Below, piece by piece: positions 54,043-63,345 of a stretch of 64,000 nt of DNA; positions within the stretch are counted from its first letter, which is position 1; every line of letters starts with the position of its first letter. The position numbers and the translations under genes were made by a program. The stretch is from Sphingomonadales bacterium EhC05 (GTDB taxonomy: Bacteria > Pseudomonadota > Alphaproteobacteria > Sphingomonadales > Sphingomonadaceae), in contig LXYP01000003.1 in the NCBI GenBank assembly GCA_001650955.1, positions 124,001 to 188,000 of the forward strand, written 5' to 3'. A model generated the notes under the pieces. That model was not told where the DNA came from. It was given only the letters and a program-made list of their open reading frames with translations, and ran no database searches.

Positions 54043-56121
54043 TTATTCGTCATTATCTTGTTGATCGGCTTTTGCCGGGTCATATTTAGCGAACCAGCCC
54101 ATGATATTGTCAACCTTGGCAATCAGCTGGCTGGGTCTCCGCGCAATGGAATGAGATGCTCCGGGTATTCTGACAAGGACAGAATCAACATTTTGAACCT
54201 TGAGCGCGGTGTAAAATTGCTCGGCTTCCCAACTTGGTGTGCGCCAGTCGACTTCGCCGACCATAACCATCGTTGGGGTCTTCACATTGTTGACGATCGA
54301 GAGCGGCGAGCGGCGCCAATATTCTTCCGGCTGCTCCCAAGGCTGCGCACGAAACCAGTGGCGGCTGACATAGCGGGCGATATCGCCGGACAATGCCATG
54401 CTCGTCCAGTTGATGACCGGCTTGATCGTCGCTGCTGCAGCAAAGCGGTCCGTCTTGCCGACCGCCCAAGCCGTCAAGACGCCGCCGCCGGAGCCTCCGG
54501 TGATGAATAGCCGGTCCTTGTTGACGTAATTTTTGGCGATCAGGGCATCGACGATGCTCATGAGATCATCATGATCCTTGCCGGGATAATCGAGATCGAT
54601 CAGCTGTGCGAATTCTTCGCCATATCCGGTCGAGCCACGGGGATTGGCATAGACTGTGACATAGCCCTCAGCCGCAAATCGTTGAATCTCTGCAGCGAAA
54701 TAAGGGCCATACATGGTGTGCGGACCACCATGGATTTCCAATATCATCGGATAGGAGCCGTCAGGCTGAAAGCCGGGGGGCAGGGCGATCCATGCCTCGA
54801 TTTGGCGGCCATCATGAGTGGATTGGATTTGTATTTCTTCAATCTTTGCCAGATTCACTCCGCCCAGGGCGTCTTCGTTCAATTGGGTCAACTGGCGTGT
54901 GCTGCCACCACCACGGGCCAGGCCAACTTCAGCGGGTCGGTTTTCGCTGCCTTTAGTATAAGCGATCAAAGGGCTTCCGCCTCCGGCTTTACTTGCGACC
55001 GAAAAGCTTCCCGATGCGTACGGCCGGCCGAGCGACGTGCCGCCAATATCTTTTATAAGACTGGTCACTTTGCCTGACAAATCGATTGAAATGAGCGTGA
55101 GATTGCCATCAACCTCGGATTGCGCAACCAGTCCACGGCCGTCCGACCGCCAGGCTATGGCATCGATGGAACGGCCATAATCGGCTGTCAGGTTGCGGCT
55201 GCCGCTGCCATCTGGCTGCATGACATAGACTTCGGTATGCTGATAGGATTTCAGCTTGTCATCAAAGCCGAGATAGGCAATCCGGGAGCCATTGGGCGCG
55301 ACAGCGGGCGCAAAGTCGGGTCCATCCCGCTGAGTCAGCGCCGATATTGACATATCTGAAAGCTCGACGCGGTAAATTTCGCTCTCTATCGGATCCAGTT
55401 CCGCATTTTCGACGTCATTGCCCGTGACCAGCAATGCGCCGTTTCCAAGCCATTGTGGCCCGTTAAAACCATTTTTGCCGAAGGTCACTTGCCGCGGTGT
55501 CCCGCCTTCGGCATCGAGAATGAAAATCTGGTTCTTGCCCTTGGGTAGATAGCCAGCACCGTCAAACCGGAACACCAGGTCATCAAAAATGCGGACGGGC
55601 TTGGCCCATGCTGCGCCTTCAGGGCTTTTCGGTGGCTTTGCAAAGCTTGCACTCTTGTCGGGAACGAGCATCGAAAAGGCGATGGACTTGCCATCCGGTG
55701 ACCAGACTGGTGCGCTCGGGCTATGCTCTAGCTGGGCCAGCGAGAAACTGTCGCCGCTGTCCTGATAGCGTAGCCGCAAATCGGGTTTGCCGTTGGTCGA
55801 GGTCAGGTAAATCAGGCGATCGCCATTTGGTGACCAGCGCACGGAGGAACTGGAGCCCTGTCCACTGACCAACGGGCGATGCGAGCCGCTCCGGATGTTG
55901 ATCGCCCAAAGATCGCTGACCACCCGATCATTGAACTTGTCCATTGATTTGCGCGCGTAGATGATTGTCGAACCATCGGGAGAGATTTGCGGATCATCGG
56001 CATATTCTAGATCAAACACCCGTTCGGCAGTGAACCTGTCACTGTCTTGAGCTTCCGCAGCCAGGCCGGCGCTCGCTAAGGCGGACAGGCTGCAAGTGAC
56101 GATAACATAGCTCAATTTCAT
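54043..56121 (-). CDS. Exported S9 family prolyl-oligopeptidase-type peptidase
   Basis: A 692-residue serine peptidase. A signal peptide (VIVTCSLSALASAGLAA-E) precedes a WD40-like beta-propeller (PQISPDGSTIIYARKS, VWSPDGKSIAFSM, about 40-400) and a C-terminal alpha/beta-hydrolase domain. The nucleophile serine is in FITGGSGGGVLTAWAVG, the acid probably in GEVDWRTPSWE and the histidine in IPGASHSIARRPSQ. It likely cleaves oligopeptides in the periplasm (dipeptidyl- or acyl-aminoacyl-peptidase type). The ATG at 56121 follows AGGGG by 6 bases; the frame is open further upstream. Confidence 0.94.
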   Translation of the reverse strand: MKLSYVIVTCSLSALASAGLAAEAQDSDRFTAERVFDLEYADDPQISPDGSTIIYARKSMDKFNDRVVSDLWAINIRSGSHRPLVSGQGSSSSVRWSPNGDRLIYLTSTNGKPDLRLRYQDSGDSFSLAQLEHSPSAPVWSPDGKSIAFSMLVPDKSASFAKPPKSPEGAAWAKPVRIFDDLVFRFDGAGYLPKGKNQIFILDAEGGTPRQVTFGKNGFNGPQWLGNGALLVTGNDVENAELDPIESEIYRVELSDMSISALTQRDGPDFAPAVAPNGSRIAYLGFDDKLKSYQHTEVYVMQPDGSGSRNLTADYGRSIDAIAWRSDGRGLVAQSEVDGNLTLISIDLSGKVTSLIKDIGGTSLGRPYASGSFSVASKAGGGSPLIAYTKGSENRPAEVGLARGGGSTRQLTQLNEDALGGVNLAKIEEIQIQSTHDGRQIEAWIALPPGFQPDGSYPMILEIHGGPHTMYGPYFAAEIQRFAAEGYVTVYANPRGSTGYGEEFAQLIDLDYPGKDHDDLMSIVDALIAKNYVNKDRLFITGGSGGGVLTAWAVGKTDRFAAAATIKPVINWTSMALSGDIARYVSRHWFRAQPWEQPEEYWRRSPLSIVNNVKTPTMVMVGEVDWRTPSWEAEQFYTALKVQNVDSVLVRIPGASHSIARRPSQLIAKVDNIMGWFAKYDPAKADQQDNDE

Positions 56122-56231
56122 GATGGTCCCCTTATGACGCGATCTTATGGCCATCATGCTTATGGTCATCATGCCGAGTTTACCAGAAGCAATTATCTTG
56201 AGCCCCTCGGTTTGTTCGCGTCCAGATCTGC

Positions 56232-56630
56232 TTAATCCAAACTCGGTTTGCCGCGCATCTTCTTTACCGAACCTTTGATCTTCTTGGCATTCACGCGCCG
56301 CGCTTTGGCAGCTCTGCTTGGTCTGGTCTTTACACGATGAGCATCACGCTTATGTGCTTCGACCAGCATGTTTTCGAGACGCTTTCTTGCCTCGACTCTA
56401 TTGGCCTCGCGGGTCCGATGTTCGCGAACAGTGATTAACAATTGTCCGCCAGCGGTCATTTTGCGCCCCGCGATCTCCTTCAACTTGCGGAAAGCATATG
56501 GAGACAGGCGAAGCGCATAGACGTTCAGCCGCATCTGCACGGCAGTTTCTACCTTGTTCACATTCTGACCACCGGGCCCGGAGGCGGCGAGAAAAGTTTC
56601 AGTAATGGCGCTATCGGGGATGTCGAACAT
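56232..56630 (-). CDS. arfB: Peptidyl-tRNA hydrolase ArfB, ribosome rescue
   Basis: A 132-residue GGQ-domain protein (YaeJ/ArfB). The catalytic GGQ is in LAASGPGGQNVNKVETAV at residues 20-22 of this start, and the basic tail (KTRPSRAAKARRVNAKKIKG) enters the mRNA channel of stalled ribosomes. It releases peptides from non-stop complexes. The start is uncertain: the ATG at 56630 gives a normal length, while the frame extends to TTG 56681. Confidence 0.92.
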   Translation of the reverse strand: MFDIPDSAITETFLAASGPGGQNVNKVETAVQMRLNVYALRLSPYAFRKLKEIAGRKMTAGGQLLITVREHRTREANRVEARKRLENMLVEAHKRDAHRVKTRPSRAAKARRVNAKKIKGSVKKMRGKPSLD

Positions 56631-56681
56631 CAGGATGTGATAGCCGGATGGCTCCAGCAGGAATAGGGGAGGGATGAGCAA

Positions 56682-56995
56682 TCATCGTAAATTGTCGATA
56701 ATCTGCACCATTATCGTGACATTTTCATCGGGGCAGCCTTCTATTTTCGATCAAATTCACGTGAATTGCATCTCTAACGGAAAAAAAGTTAACATTTTTT
56801 TTGGCAACAGCCAGAGTCTCGAAACGACTCGTTTCTGCGGCTTACAGAGTCCTTTGGCTATCCGCGACTCGCCTTGAATCCTGCCTTAGGGAAAAATTAA
56901 CCTTTTACGTTCATTCATCTTATGGTTAATAAATGATCCATCGGGTCGGTCGTCATGCGATCCGGGGCGAGTAATTTAAGAGAAGGGGCTGCCTG
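56682..56995 (+). other. 314-base region upstream of ctrA
   Basis: Contains no gene. It holds the AT-rich ctrA promoter region with GANTC and CtrA-type motifs, listed separately, and possibly the arfB promoter on the other strand. Confidence 0.55.
56814..56939 (+). promoter_or_regulatory. ctrA control region: five GANTC sites and CtrA boxes
   Basis: GANTC sites occur at 56814, 56826, 56847, 56866 and 56876, five in 67 bases. TTAACC lies at 56897-56902, and ATGGTTAA (the reverse complement of TTAACCAT) at 56932-56939, 57 bases before the ctrA ATG. A methylation-sensitive promoter with CtrA feedback is known for ctrA in Caulobacter; this sequence fits the same plan. Binding and start sites are inferred. 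Confidence 0.66.
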
Positions 56996-57703
56996 ATGCG
57001 CGTGCTGCTAATTGAAGATGAGCCAACGACTGCAAAAGCGATTGAGCTGATGCTGACAACCGAAGGCTTTAATGTGTACACAACCGATCTCGGCGAAGAA
57101 GGTCTCGATTTGGGTAAGCTCTATGACTATGATATTATCTGTCTGGATCTGAACTTGCCCGATATGCACGGATATGATGTGCTAAAGAAACTTCGTGTCG
57201 CGAAAGTTCAGACACCCGTTCTCATTCTTTCCGGTATCAGCGAAATGGACAGTAAAGTGCGTTCATTTGGTTTTGGTGCCGATGATTATGTCACCAAACC
57301 ATTTCACCGTGATGAGCTGGTTGCGCGCATTCATGCTGTCGTACGCCGTTCCAAAGGCCATTCGCAAAGCGTTATCCGTACCGGGAAACTGGCGGTGAAC
57401 CTTGATGCCAAGACCGTAGAAGTTGATGGCAATCGCGTGCATCTCACCGGCAAGGAATATGCGATGCTGGAGCTGCTTTCGCTGCGGAAAGGCACAACGC
57501 TTACCAAGGAAATGTTCCTCAACCACCTCTATGGCGGCATGGACGAGCCTGAACTCAAAATTATTGACGTATTTATCTGCAAGCTCCGTAAAAAACTGGC
57601 TCTGGCCTGCGGCGGAGAAAATTATATCGAGACCGTGTGGGGCCGTGGCTATGTTCTTCGCGATATCGAAGAAGAATCTTTGCCAGAGGTCCGGGTCGCT
57701 TAA
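56996..57703 (+). CDS. ctrA: Cell-cycle response regulator CtrA
   Basis: A 235-residue OmpR-type response regulator. The receiver domain starts [20 protein letters not shown] and has the phosphoacceptor Asp51 ([15 protein letters not shown]) and Lys in DDYVTKPFH. The winged helix contains [40 protein letters not shown] and [16 protein letters not shown], a region characteristic of CtrA. CtrA controls replication initiation, division and, in many alphaproteobacteria, motility. It ends in a short acidic tail and is followed by a terminator. Upstream GANTC and TTAACC motifs support cell-cycle regulation. Confidence 0.97.
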   Translation: MRVLLIEDEPTTAKAIELMLTTEGFNVYTTDLGEEGLDLGKLYDYDIICLDLNLPDMHGYDVLKKLRVAKVQTPVLILSGISEMDSKVRSFGFGADDYVTKPFHRDELVARIHAVVRRSKGHSQSVIRTGKLAVNLDAKTVEVDGNRVHLTGKEYAMLELLSLRKGTTLTKEMFLNHLYGGMDEPELKIIDVFICKLRKKLALACGGENYIETVWGRGYVLRDIEEESLPEVRVA

Positions 57704-57757
57704 GACCAACTCACTTCACAATAAATAGTCGATCTGCGTAACTGATCGAGTAAGAAG

Positions 57758-57785
57758 CGGCGGAACCTCGGTTTCCGCCGTTTTT
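57758..57785 (+). terminator. Rho-independent terminator of ctrA
   Basis: Stem CGGCGGAA/TTCCGCCG with a short loop, followed by five T. The stop codon of the convergent phosphatase gene (57784-57786) overlaps its end. Confidence 0.88.
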
Positions 57786-58551
57786 ACGTGCCCGTGTCGA
57801 GATACCGGCGTTCTGAGCCTTCGAGCACCAGGGCGGTCAGTTTTCCGCTTTCATAGGCCCCGGTATCGATCCCAATTCGGTTGTTGGCTTCGACCACATT
57901 GTCACTGATTGTATGGCCATAAACAATGACTTTTTCATGAGGCGAATCTTCCTCGAGAAACTCTTCCCTGATCCAGCGTAAATGCTTCGGCTCCTGTTCC
58001 GTCAGAGCAATTCCCGGCTTGATGCCGGCATGCACGAATGCATAGTCTCCGATGGTGATCATATTTTCAAACGCGGAGACGAAATCAATATGGTGCTGCG
58101 GGACGAGGGACGGCATTCGCTCTGCCAATTGCGCCATATCAAGCCCAATATATTCCTTCATCGTTATGTCATAACTCAGGATTGTTTCACGTCCACCGAT
58201 CCTGTTGAAAAACCGGACGGCTTTTTCTTCTCCGCGGACGGCTTCCAGATAGACTTCTTCATGATTGCCCATAAGAAAACGAACAGCACCCGCATTTTCT
58301 TTGAGTTTCATCGTTGTTTCAATGACTTGGGCGCTATCGGGACCACGATCTATCAGATCGCCCAGAAATATGATTTCGCTTTCAGCTGCCGACCGTCCAC
58401 CGTCATCGGCAAGAATCTTTTCGATAAGAATGTTGAGCAAATCGTTTCGGCCATGCACGTCACCGATCGCATAGACACGACGTCCTTCGGGAACCGACGC
58501 ATTATCAATCGGGCGGCTTGGTTTGTTTCTCTTAAAAAGACGCTTCAGCAT
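57784..58551 (-). CDS. Metallophosphoesterase (serine/threonine protein phosphatase type)
   Basis: A 255-residue binuclear metallophosphoesterase. The motifs are AIGDVHGRNDLLN, FLGDLIDRGPDSAQV, MGNHEEVYLE, a histidine in YAFVHAGIKPGIALTEQ and VIVYGHTISDNVVEANN. It resembles the diadenosine-tetraphosphatase/PPP-like group; the substrate (phosphoprotein or nucleotide) is uncertain. A basic N-terminus (KRLFKRNKPSRPI) precedes the domain. It is last in a minus-strand series after the saccharopine-dehydrogenase-like gene and converges on ctrA. Confidence 0.92.
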   Translation of the reverse strand: MLKRLFKRNKPSRPIDNASVPEGRRVYAIGDVHGRNDLLNILIEKILADDGGRSAAESEIIFLGDLIDRGPDSAQVIETTMKLKENAGAVRFLMGNHEEVYLEAVRGEEKAVRFFNRIGGRETILSYDITMKEYIGLDMAQLAERMPSLVPQHHIDFVSAFENMITIGDYAFVHAGIKPGIALTEQEPKHLRWIREEFLEEDSPHEKVIVYGHTISDNVVEANNRIGIDTGAYESGKLTALVLEGSERRYLDTGT

Positions 58552-58584
58552 AATGTGGCCAAATTAAATTTACTAAATCATTCA

Positions 58585-58619
58585 GAGGGGCCGCTGCACT
58601 GGTTGCGTTTCGGCCCCTC
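58585..58619 (-). terminator. Hairpin downstream of the saccharopine dehydrogenase-like gene
   Basis: Stem GAGGGGCCG/CGGCCCCTC (9 bp) about 26 bases after the stop. On the minus strand an AT-rich stretch follows, but no perfect T-run, so it is probably a terminator of moderate strength or an attenuator before the phosphatase gene. Confidence 0.72.
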
Positions 58620-58644
58620 ATCAACTGATCAATCATATTTGATC

Positions 58645-59826
58645 TTAGCTTTCAACTGCAAAGCTCAATCCCGCCTTGGCTTCCAATCGTTTCACCAACT
58701 TTCCGCCCATTAGCGCGCCTGGAGTCCAGACCCCGCCAGTATGTTTGATCTTGTCTTGCGCAAGGCAAAGCGCTGATTCTGCGATCATCTTTGATGTTGA
58801 TCCATAACCGGGATCCTTGTCGCCCTTGACGCAGAGGCTGGCCATTTCGCCATCAGCAGTTTCACCGATGAATATGGCGTCATAATGGCCGTTGTCACGC
58901 TCTTCCTTGGTTGGGCCTTCGCCTGGTTTCGGAGCATCCTCACCACCAAATGGGTTTGCTTTCGCAAGCATTTCAGCTGCTTGTTTGCCAATTTCACCAG
59001 GACTGGTCACAACCATCTCATCATATTTAAAGTCTTCACCATATGGAAAATCCAGCAGATAATTGGTCCGGTGAACATTTTTCGTATTGATCGGAGCCAT
59101 GATGAAAGGAGCCACCCAACTGTCCAGGACCTTGTCTTTCTTGGGGATCATCATATTGGGTTGATCGGGTCCTTCGAATCCCGGGGTCAGGCCGAAGCTG
59201 CTCGCAAGAATTTTGACCAGAGAAGGATTTTTGGCAATCGCCTTCATCGTTTCCGTCAAGCTGGCTGCAGTGCCGCCAGAGAATTTGCCTTCCATCGCCC
59301 TGACCCGGCCGCGGACACGGGTTGCGGGCTTGCTATAGCGCTTGTTCATTTCCTTCTGCAGCATCAGCACGCCGAGATCAAACGGGATGGAATCAAAACC
59401 GCAAGAGAAACAGATTTGCGCGCCTGACTTTTCAGCGGCCTCTTGATGCTCATCAATCATCTGACGCATCCAGCCAGGTTCTCCGCACAGATCAACATAA
59501 TGGGTGCCATTTTTGACGCAGGCCGCGACGAGTTCATTGCCGTAGAGCTGATAGGGGCCGACGGTCGTCAGAATGACGGTGGCGCGCTTGGTCATATCGT
59601 CCAATGAATCTGAATCATTGGCATCGGCTACGATCAAGGGTGTTTCTTTTGGGGCTCCAATGAGATCACGGACTTCTTCCAGCTTTTCTTGACTGCGTCC
59701 TGCCATCGCCCATTTTGGGGCATCCCCGCCGACGCCATATTGCTCGGTCATATATTCGGCAACGAGCCGGCCCGTATAACCGGTTGAGCCGTAAATAATG
59801 ACATCAAATTCTCTTGCGTCCGCCAT
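58645..59826 (-). CDS. Saccharopine dehydrogenase family protein (trans-acting enoyl reductase type)
   Basis: A 393-residue oxidoreductase. The N-terminal Rossmann motif is VIIYGSTGYTGRLVAEYM, with THYVDLCGEPGWMRQMIDEH and CFSCGFDSIPFDLGVL in the middle. The C-terminus contains GYGSTSKMIAESALCLAQ and WTPGALMGGKLVKRLE. It resembles the saccharopine-dehydrogenase-like proteins of mycobacterial lipid pathways and many proteobacteria. True substrates are unknown. GGAGA lies 8 bases before the ATG. The dcd gene is 46 bases upstream on the same strand. Confidence 0.93.
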   Translation of the reverse strand: MADAREFDVIIYGSTGYTGRLVAEYMTEQYGVGGDAPKWAMAGRSQEKLEEVRDLIGAPKETPLIVADANDSDSLDDMTKRATVILTTVGPYQLYGNELVAACVKNGTHYVDLCGEPGWMRQMIDEHQEAAEKSGAQICFSCGFDSIPFDLGVLMLQKEMNKRYSKPATRVRGRVRAMEGKFSGGTAASLTETMKAIAKNPSLVKILASSFGLTPGFEGPDQPNMMIPKKDKVLDSWVAPFIMAPINTKNVHRTNYLLDFPYGEDFKYDEMVVTSPGEIGKQAAEMLAKANPFGGEDAPKPGEGPTKEERDNGHYDAIFIGETADGEMASLCVKGDKDPGYGSTSKMIAESALCLAQDKIKHTGGVWTPGALMGGKLVKRLEAKAGLSFAVES

Positions 59827-59872
59827 GGGGGGTCTCCTGCTTTTCTATTTGTTGAATTGCTATGCTTATGGC

Positions 59873-60427
59873 TTAGAGCTTCGGTAGAGTCACACCTTTT
59901 TGGCCCATATATTTACCAGCCCGGTCGGCATAGCTGGTCTCGCAAGGCTCATTGCCTTTAAGGAATAGAAACTGACATGCCCCCTCATTGGCATAGACTT
60001 TTGCGGGCAGGGGCGTGGTGTTGGAAAATTCGAGGGTAACATGGCCTTCCCATCCGGGTTCGAGGGGGGTCACGTTGACGATGATTCCGCAGCGCGCATA
60101 AGTGGACTTCCCCAAACAGATCACCAACACATCGCGCGGAATTCGGAAATATTCTACCGTACGCGCGAGAGCAAAACTATTGGGTGGGATGACGCAACAA
60201 TCGGTCTTGCGATCAACCAGGCTTTTGCCATCGAAATTCTTGGGATCGACTATAGCGCTATCAACATTGGTGAAAATCTTGAATTCGTCCGATACGCGGG
60301 CGTCATAGCCATAAGATGACAGACCATAGCTGATACAGCCATCGCGTTTTTGGGCTTCGACAAACGGTTCGATCATCCCCGTCGACTTCGCCTGTTCCCG
60401 AATCCATTTGTCAGATAATATACTCAT
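59873..60427 (-). CDS. dcd: dCTP deaminase
   Basis: A 184-residue trimeric enzyme that converts dCTP to dUTP, feeding dTMP synthesis. Motifs include [35 protein letters not shown] and the catalytic Glu region [18 protein letters not shown], with [13 protein letters not shown] after it. The length is standard. It lies between the GH25-like and the saccharopine dehydrogenase-like genes on the same strand. Confidence 0.96.
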   Translation of the reverse strand: MSILSDKWIREQAKSTGMIEPFVEAQKRDGCISYGLSSYGYDARVSDEFKIFTNVDSAIVDPKNFDGKSLVDRKTDCCVIPPNSFALARTVEYFRIPRDVLVICLGKSTYARCGIIVNVTPLEPGWEGHVTLEFSNTTPLPAKVYANEGACQFLFLKGNEPCETSYADRAGKYMGQKGVTLPKL

Positions 60428-60467
60428 ATTTCTTTCTTACGGCTTTTCGGGAAGCTGACAAGATTGC

Positions 60468-61160
60468 TTATGGCCGGACAACATTCCAGTTTACCGGGCC
60501 ATCCACACCGCTGATCCGCCGGATGTCGGATGCCCGCCACATCACCCAGGGTTTCGTCGCATAATCGGGCGGAAAGAAATTGGCTTCCAACCAAAAAGTC
60601 CGGTCGATTCCGCTGCTAATATTATAGAGCTCTTCAAAATCCCGAGATACTGCGATGATCGCTGGTTTCCCGCTATGAGCCTCGATCTGATTGAGGAAGG
60701 TGTTGAGTTCGCTCAGCACCAATGCGCGGCCGGGGCGGTCATTGCAGCCATTGTCAAATGCCAAGCGCACAGCCGACGGCAACATATTTTCGGCCCGCGG
60801 CACGGTGGTGACAAACATTGTCGCCTGATCGCTTGCTAATCGGCAAAGCGTATAATTGTGCAAGGCACCAAAGCGAATGCCGGCATCTCTGGCTGCCGAG
60901 ATATTTGTTGCGAAACGCATGTCCCGTTTTTCGGCGCCATCGGTCGCGCGGATATAAGCAAAATCGACGCCTGTCGCACCTGCAACATGCCAGATTATTT
61001 CACCGTGGCTTTCATCTACGGATATCCCCTGCACTGGATATTGATCACGTGCGGGGGCCCAGCCGATCGCAATATTACGCAACACGAATGCAATCACAAG
61101 CAAGGCGATGGCAATCAAGCCCAGTTGAAAAGCTGTTTTCCTGATGTTTCGATTGGCCAC
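60468..61160 (-). CDS. GH25-like membrane-anchored protein without canonical catalytic acids
   Basis: A 230-residue protein with one N-terminal helix (FQLGLIAIALLVIAFVLRNI), probably a signal anchor, and a TIM-barrel domain resembling glycoside hydrolase family 25 (lysozyme). The family pattern is visible in GVDFAYIRATDG, AARDAGIRFGALHNYTLC and the final WVMWRASDIRRISGVDGPVN. However, the usual GIDVS is GISVD (Asp to Ser47), and the usual DLE/DVE catalytic segment reads AVRLAFD (Arg132, Ala134). It may bind peptidoglycan without cleaving it. The start is GTG with a weak upstream site. Confidence 0.82.
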   Translation of the reverse strand: MANRNIRKTAFQLGLIAIALLVIAFVLRNIAIGWAPARDQYPVQGISVDESHGEIIWHVAGATGVDFAYIRATDGAEKRDMRFATNISAARDAGIRFGALHNYTLCRLASDQATMFVTTVPRAENMLPSAVRLAFDNGCNDRPGRALVLSELNTFLNQIEAHSGKPAIIAVSRDFEELYNISSGIDRTFWLEANFFPPDYATKPWVMWRASDIRRISGVDGPVNWNVVRP

Positions 61161-61197
61161 CTTAATTCACTAACGCAATATTCAAAGGGAAGGTCCT

Positions 61198-61680
61198 TCA
61201 ATTCTTGATGTGCAACACGCAGATTAACGTGAATAGGCGGCGCGCGGTTTTGAAATCGATGTCGATCTTGCCTTCGAGCCGATCGGTCAGCAGCTCAGCG
61301 CCCTGATCGTGCACGCCGCGCCGCGCCATATCGATTGTCTCGATTTCGGCCGCAGTCGCTTTGCGGATTGCCTGATAATAGCTGTCGCAAATTGCGAAAT
61401 AGTCTCGAACCGGCCGACGAAAACGACCGAGCGCCAGGATCAATGTTTCCAACGGGTCTCCATTCTCTCTGGAGATCGAAATGACAAGCCGTCCCTCCTG
61501 GACACTGAGATATAATTTATACGGCCCCGCATAGCCATCAGGATATGTTTTTTGCGGATCGAAGTAATTTTCTTCGATCAGATCGAATATTGCTATCCTT
61601 CGTTCCTGCTCGATATCGGCGTTGCGCCACAAAATGGTCGCCTCGTCGAGTTCAACATGGATGATGCGCGGATCAGACAT
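61198..61680 (-). CDS. UPF0262 family protein
   Basis: A 160-residue protein of the UPF0262 family, found mainly in alphaproteobacteria. It starts [20 protein letters not shown] and includes [50 protein letters not shown] and the helical end [13 protein letters not shown]. No function is known. It is divergent from dnaB over 165 bases, sharing a control region that carries a DnaA box. Confidence 0.93.
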   Translation of the reverse strand: MSDPRIIHVELDEATILWRNADIEQERRIAIFDLIEENYFDPQKTYPDGYAGPYKLYLSVQEGRLVISISRENGDPLETLILALGRFRRPVRDYFAICDSYYQAIRKATAAEIETIDMARRGVHDQGAELLTDRLEGKIDIDFKTARRLFTLICVLHIKN

Positions 61681-61748
61681 TCAGCCCTGTAGCCATAGTG
61701 TCGCAATGGGGACAAGAGTTTTTGCAGTGCAGCAAAATTTTCATTTCT

Positions 61749-61757
61749 TTATCCACA
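61749..61757 (+). promoter_or_regulatory. Perfect DnaA box upstream of dnaB
   Basis: TTATCCACA, the exact consensus DnaA-binding 9-mer, lies 89 bases before the dnaB ATG in the divergent region. One GANTC (GAATC) also occurs nearby, at 61814-61818. DnaA control of dnaB or UPF0262 is an inference from position. Confidence 0.55.
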
Positions 61758-61845
61758 AAACTGTCCCCGATTAAAATCCGTTTGATAACAGTCGCCTATA
61801 GACAAGTCACTTGCGAATCTCCGGTCCTGGCGCGAAGGGGCATCT

Positions 61846-63345
61846 ATGACGAATTTAATGCTTTTTGATAATGATGAAGATGGCGAACAGCGGATGCCGC
61901 GCAATGTCGAGGCGGAGGCGACTTTTTTGGGCGCTCTGCTGATCGACAATCGCGTTGCCGAGGATGTCCAGATCAAATTGCGACCCGATCATTTCTATGA
62001 GCCACTTCATGGTCGGATTTACGAGCAAGCGTTGAAACTGCTCGACAAGAACATGGTGGTCACTCCGGTGACCCTCAAGCCCTATTTTGAATCCGATGAA
62101 GCGATGAGAGCGCTTGGCGGCCCGTCCTATCTTGCAAAGCTGACTGGCGACGGCGCCGGATTGATCGGCGCACGTGATTTCGCCAATCAGATATATGATC
62201 TCGCCTTGCTTCGCGAATTGGTGAGTGTGGGACGCACCCTGGTCGATAGCGCATTGGATACCAGCGAGAGCGTAGACCCCAAGGAGCAGATAGAGGAAGC
62301 AGAAACGGCATTATACCGGGTATCGGAGGGTGAGGCACAGGAAGGTGGCGTAAAGTCGTTCCTGGCGGCATCAACCGAGGCCCTGACCAATGTCGAGAGG
62401 GCCTTTAACAGCGGCGGTAAAGTGTCTGGAATCACCACCGGACTGACCGATCTGAACGCCAAAATGGGCGGCTTGCACAGGTCGGATTTGCTCATTCTTG
62501 CCGGACGTCCGGGCATGGGCAAGACGTCGCTCGCAACCAATATCGCCTTTAATGCCGCGCGCCGCTATATGCAGGATATGCGGGACGGGATGGCACCGGA
62601 AGACAGTCTCGGCGCGCGCACGGCCTTTTTCAGTCTCGAAATGTCGGCAGACCAGCTGGCGACGAGAATATTGTCGGAACAGGCCGAAATCAGTTCTGAG
62701 AAGCTGCGCATGGGCGCGATCAGTCGGGATGAGATGCATCGCTTGGCAATGGCCTCGCGCGAGCTGCAGGATCTGCCATTGTTCATCGATGATACGCCGG
62801 CGCTGACCATTGCCGCGCTGCGAACGCGGGCGCGGCGATTGCAGCGGCGGAGCGACGTCAACCTGATCGTCGTCGACTATCTGCAATTGCTGCAGGGTTC
62901 CGGCCGCGCAAATGATAATCGGGTGAATGAGATTTCGGAGATTAGTCGCGGTTTGAAGACGCTCGCCAAGGAACTTAATTGTCCCGTCATGGCGCTCTCG
63001 CAACTTAGTCGTGCGGTGGAAAGTCGTGAAGACAAACGCCCGCAACTTTCCGATCTTCGAGAGTCCGGTTCGATCGAGCAGGACGCCGATATCGTAATGT
63101 TCATCTTCCGTGATGAATATTATCATCTCGCGATCAAGCCGGATGATCCCGATGAGAATTCCACTGAGGAACAGCGTGCCAAATATGCCGCCTGGGAAAA
63201 TGATCATCAGAGCAAGGTCAATAAGGCGACGGTGATTGTCGCCAAGAACCGTCAAGGGTCCACTGGCAATATCCCGCTGAGCTTCCTGAGCGAGTTTACG
63301 AAATTTGGCGATCTGGCTTATGGAGACGCGCCGGAAGAATATTGA
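61846..63345 (+). CDS. dnaB: Replicative DNA helicase
   Basis: A 499-residue RecA-type hexameric helicase that unwinds DNA at the fork. N-terminal domain: RMPRNVEAEATFLGALLIDN. Linker, then ATPase: Walker A LAGRPGMGKTSLATNIAFNA, Walker B LIVVDYLQLLQGS, and QLSRAVESREDKRPQLSDLR with the arginine finger region. The C-terminus ends TVIVAKNRQGSTGNIPLSF. AGGGG precedes the ATG by 6 bases. No inteins were seen. It stands alone and is divergent from the UPF0262 gene. Confidence 0.97.
   Translation: MTNLMLFDNDEDGEQRMPRNVEAEATFLGALLIDNRVAEDVQIKLRPDHFYEPLHGRIYEQALKLLDKNMVVTPVTLKPYFESDEAMRALGGPSYLAKLTGDGAGLIGARDFANQIYDLALLRELVSVGRTLVDSALDTSESVDPKEQIEEAETALYRVSEGEAQEGGVKSFLAASTEALTNVERAFNSGGKVSGITTGLTDLNAKMGGLHRSDLLILAGRPGMGKTSLATNIAFNAARRYMQDMRDGMAPEDSLGARTAFFSLEMSADQLATRILSEQAEISSEKLRMGAISRDEMHRLAMASRELQDLPLFIDDTPALTIAALRTRARRLQRRSDVNLIVVDYLQLLQGSGRANDNRVNEISEISRGLKTLAKELNCPVMALSQLSRAVESREDKRPQLSDLRESGSIEQDADIVMFIFRDEYYHLAIKPDDPDENSTEEQRAKYAAWENDHQSKVNKATVIVAKNRQGSTGNIPLSFLSEFTKFGDLAYGDAPEEY

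Noticed and set aside
62371-63255. Open frame of 294 codons on the minus strand
   Set aside because: Opposite dnaB Walker motifs; a shadow.
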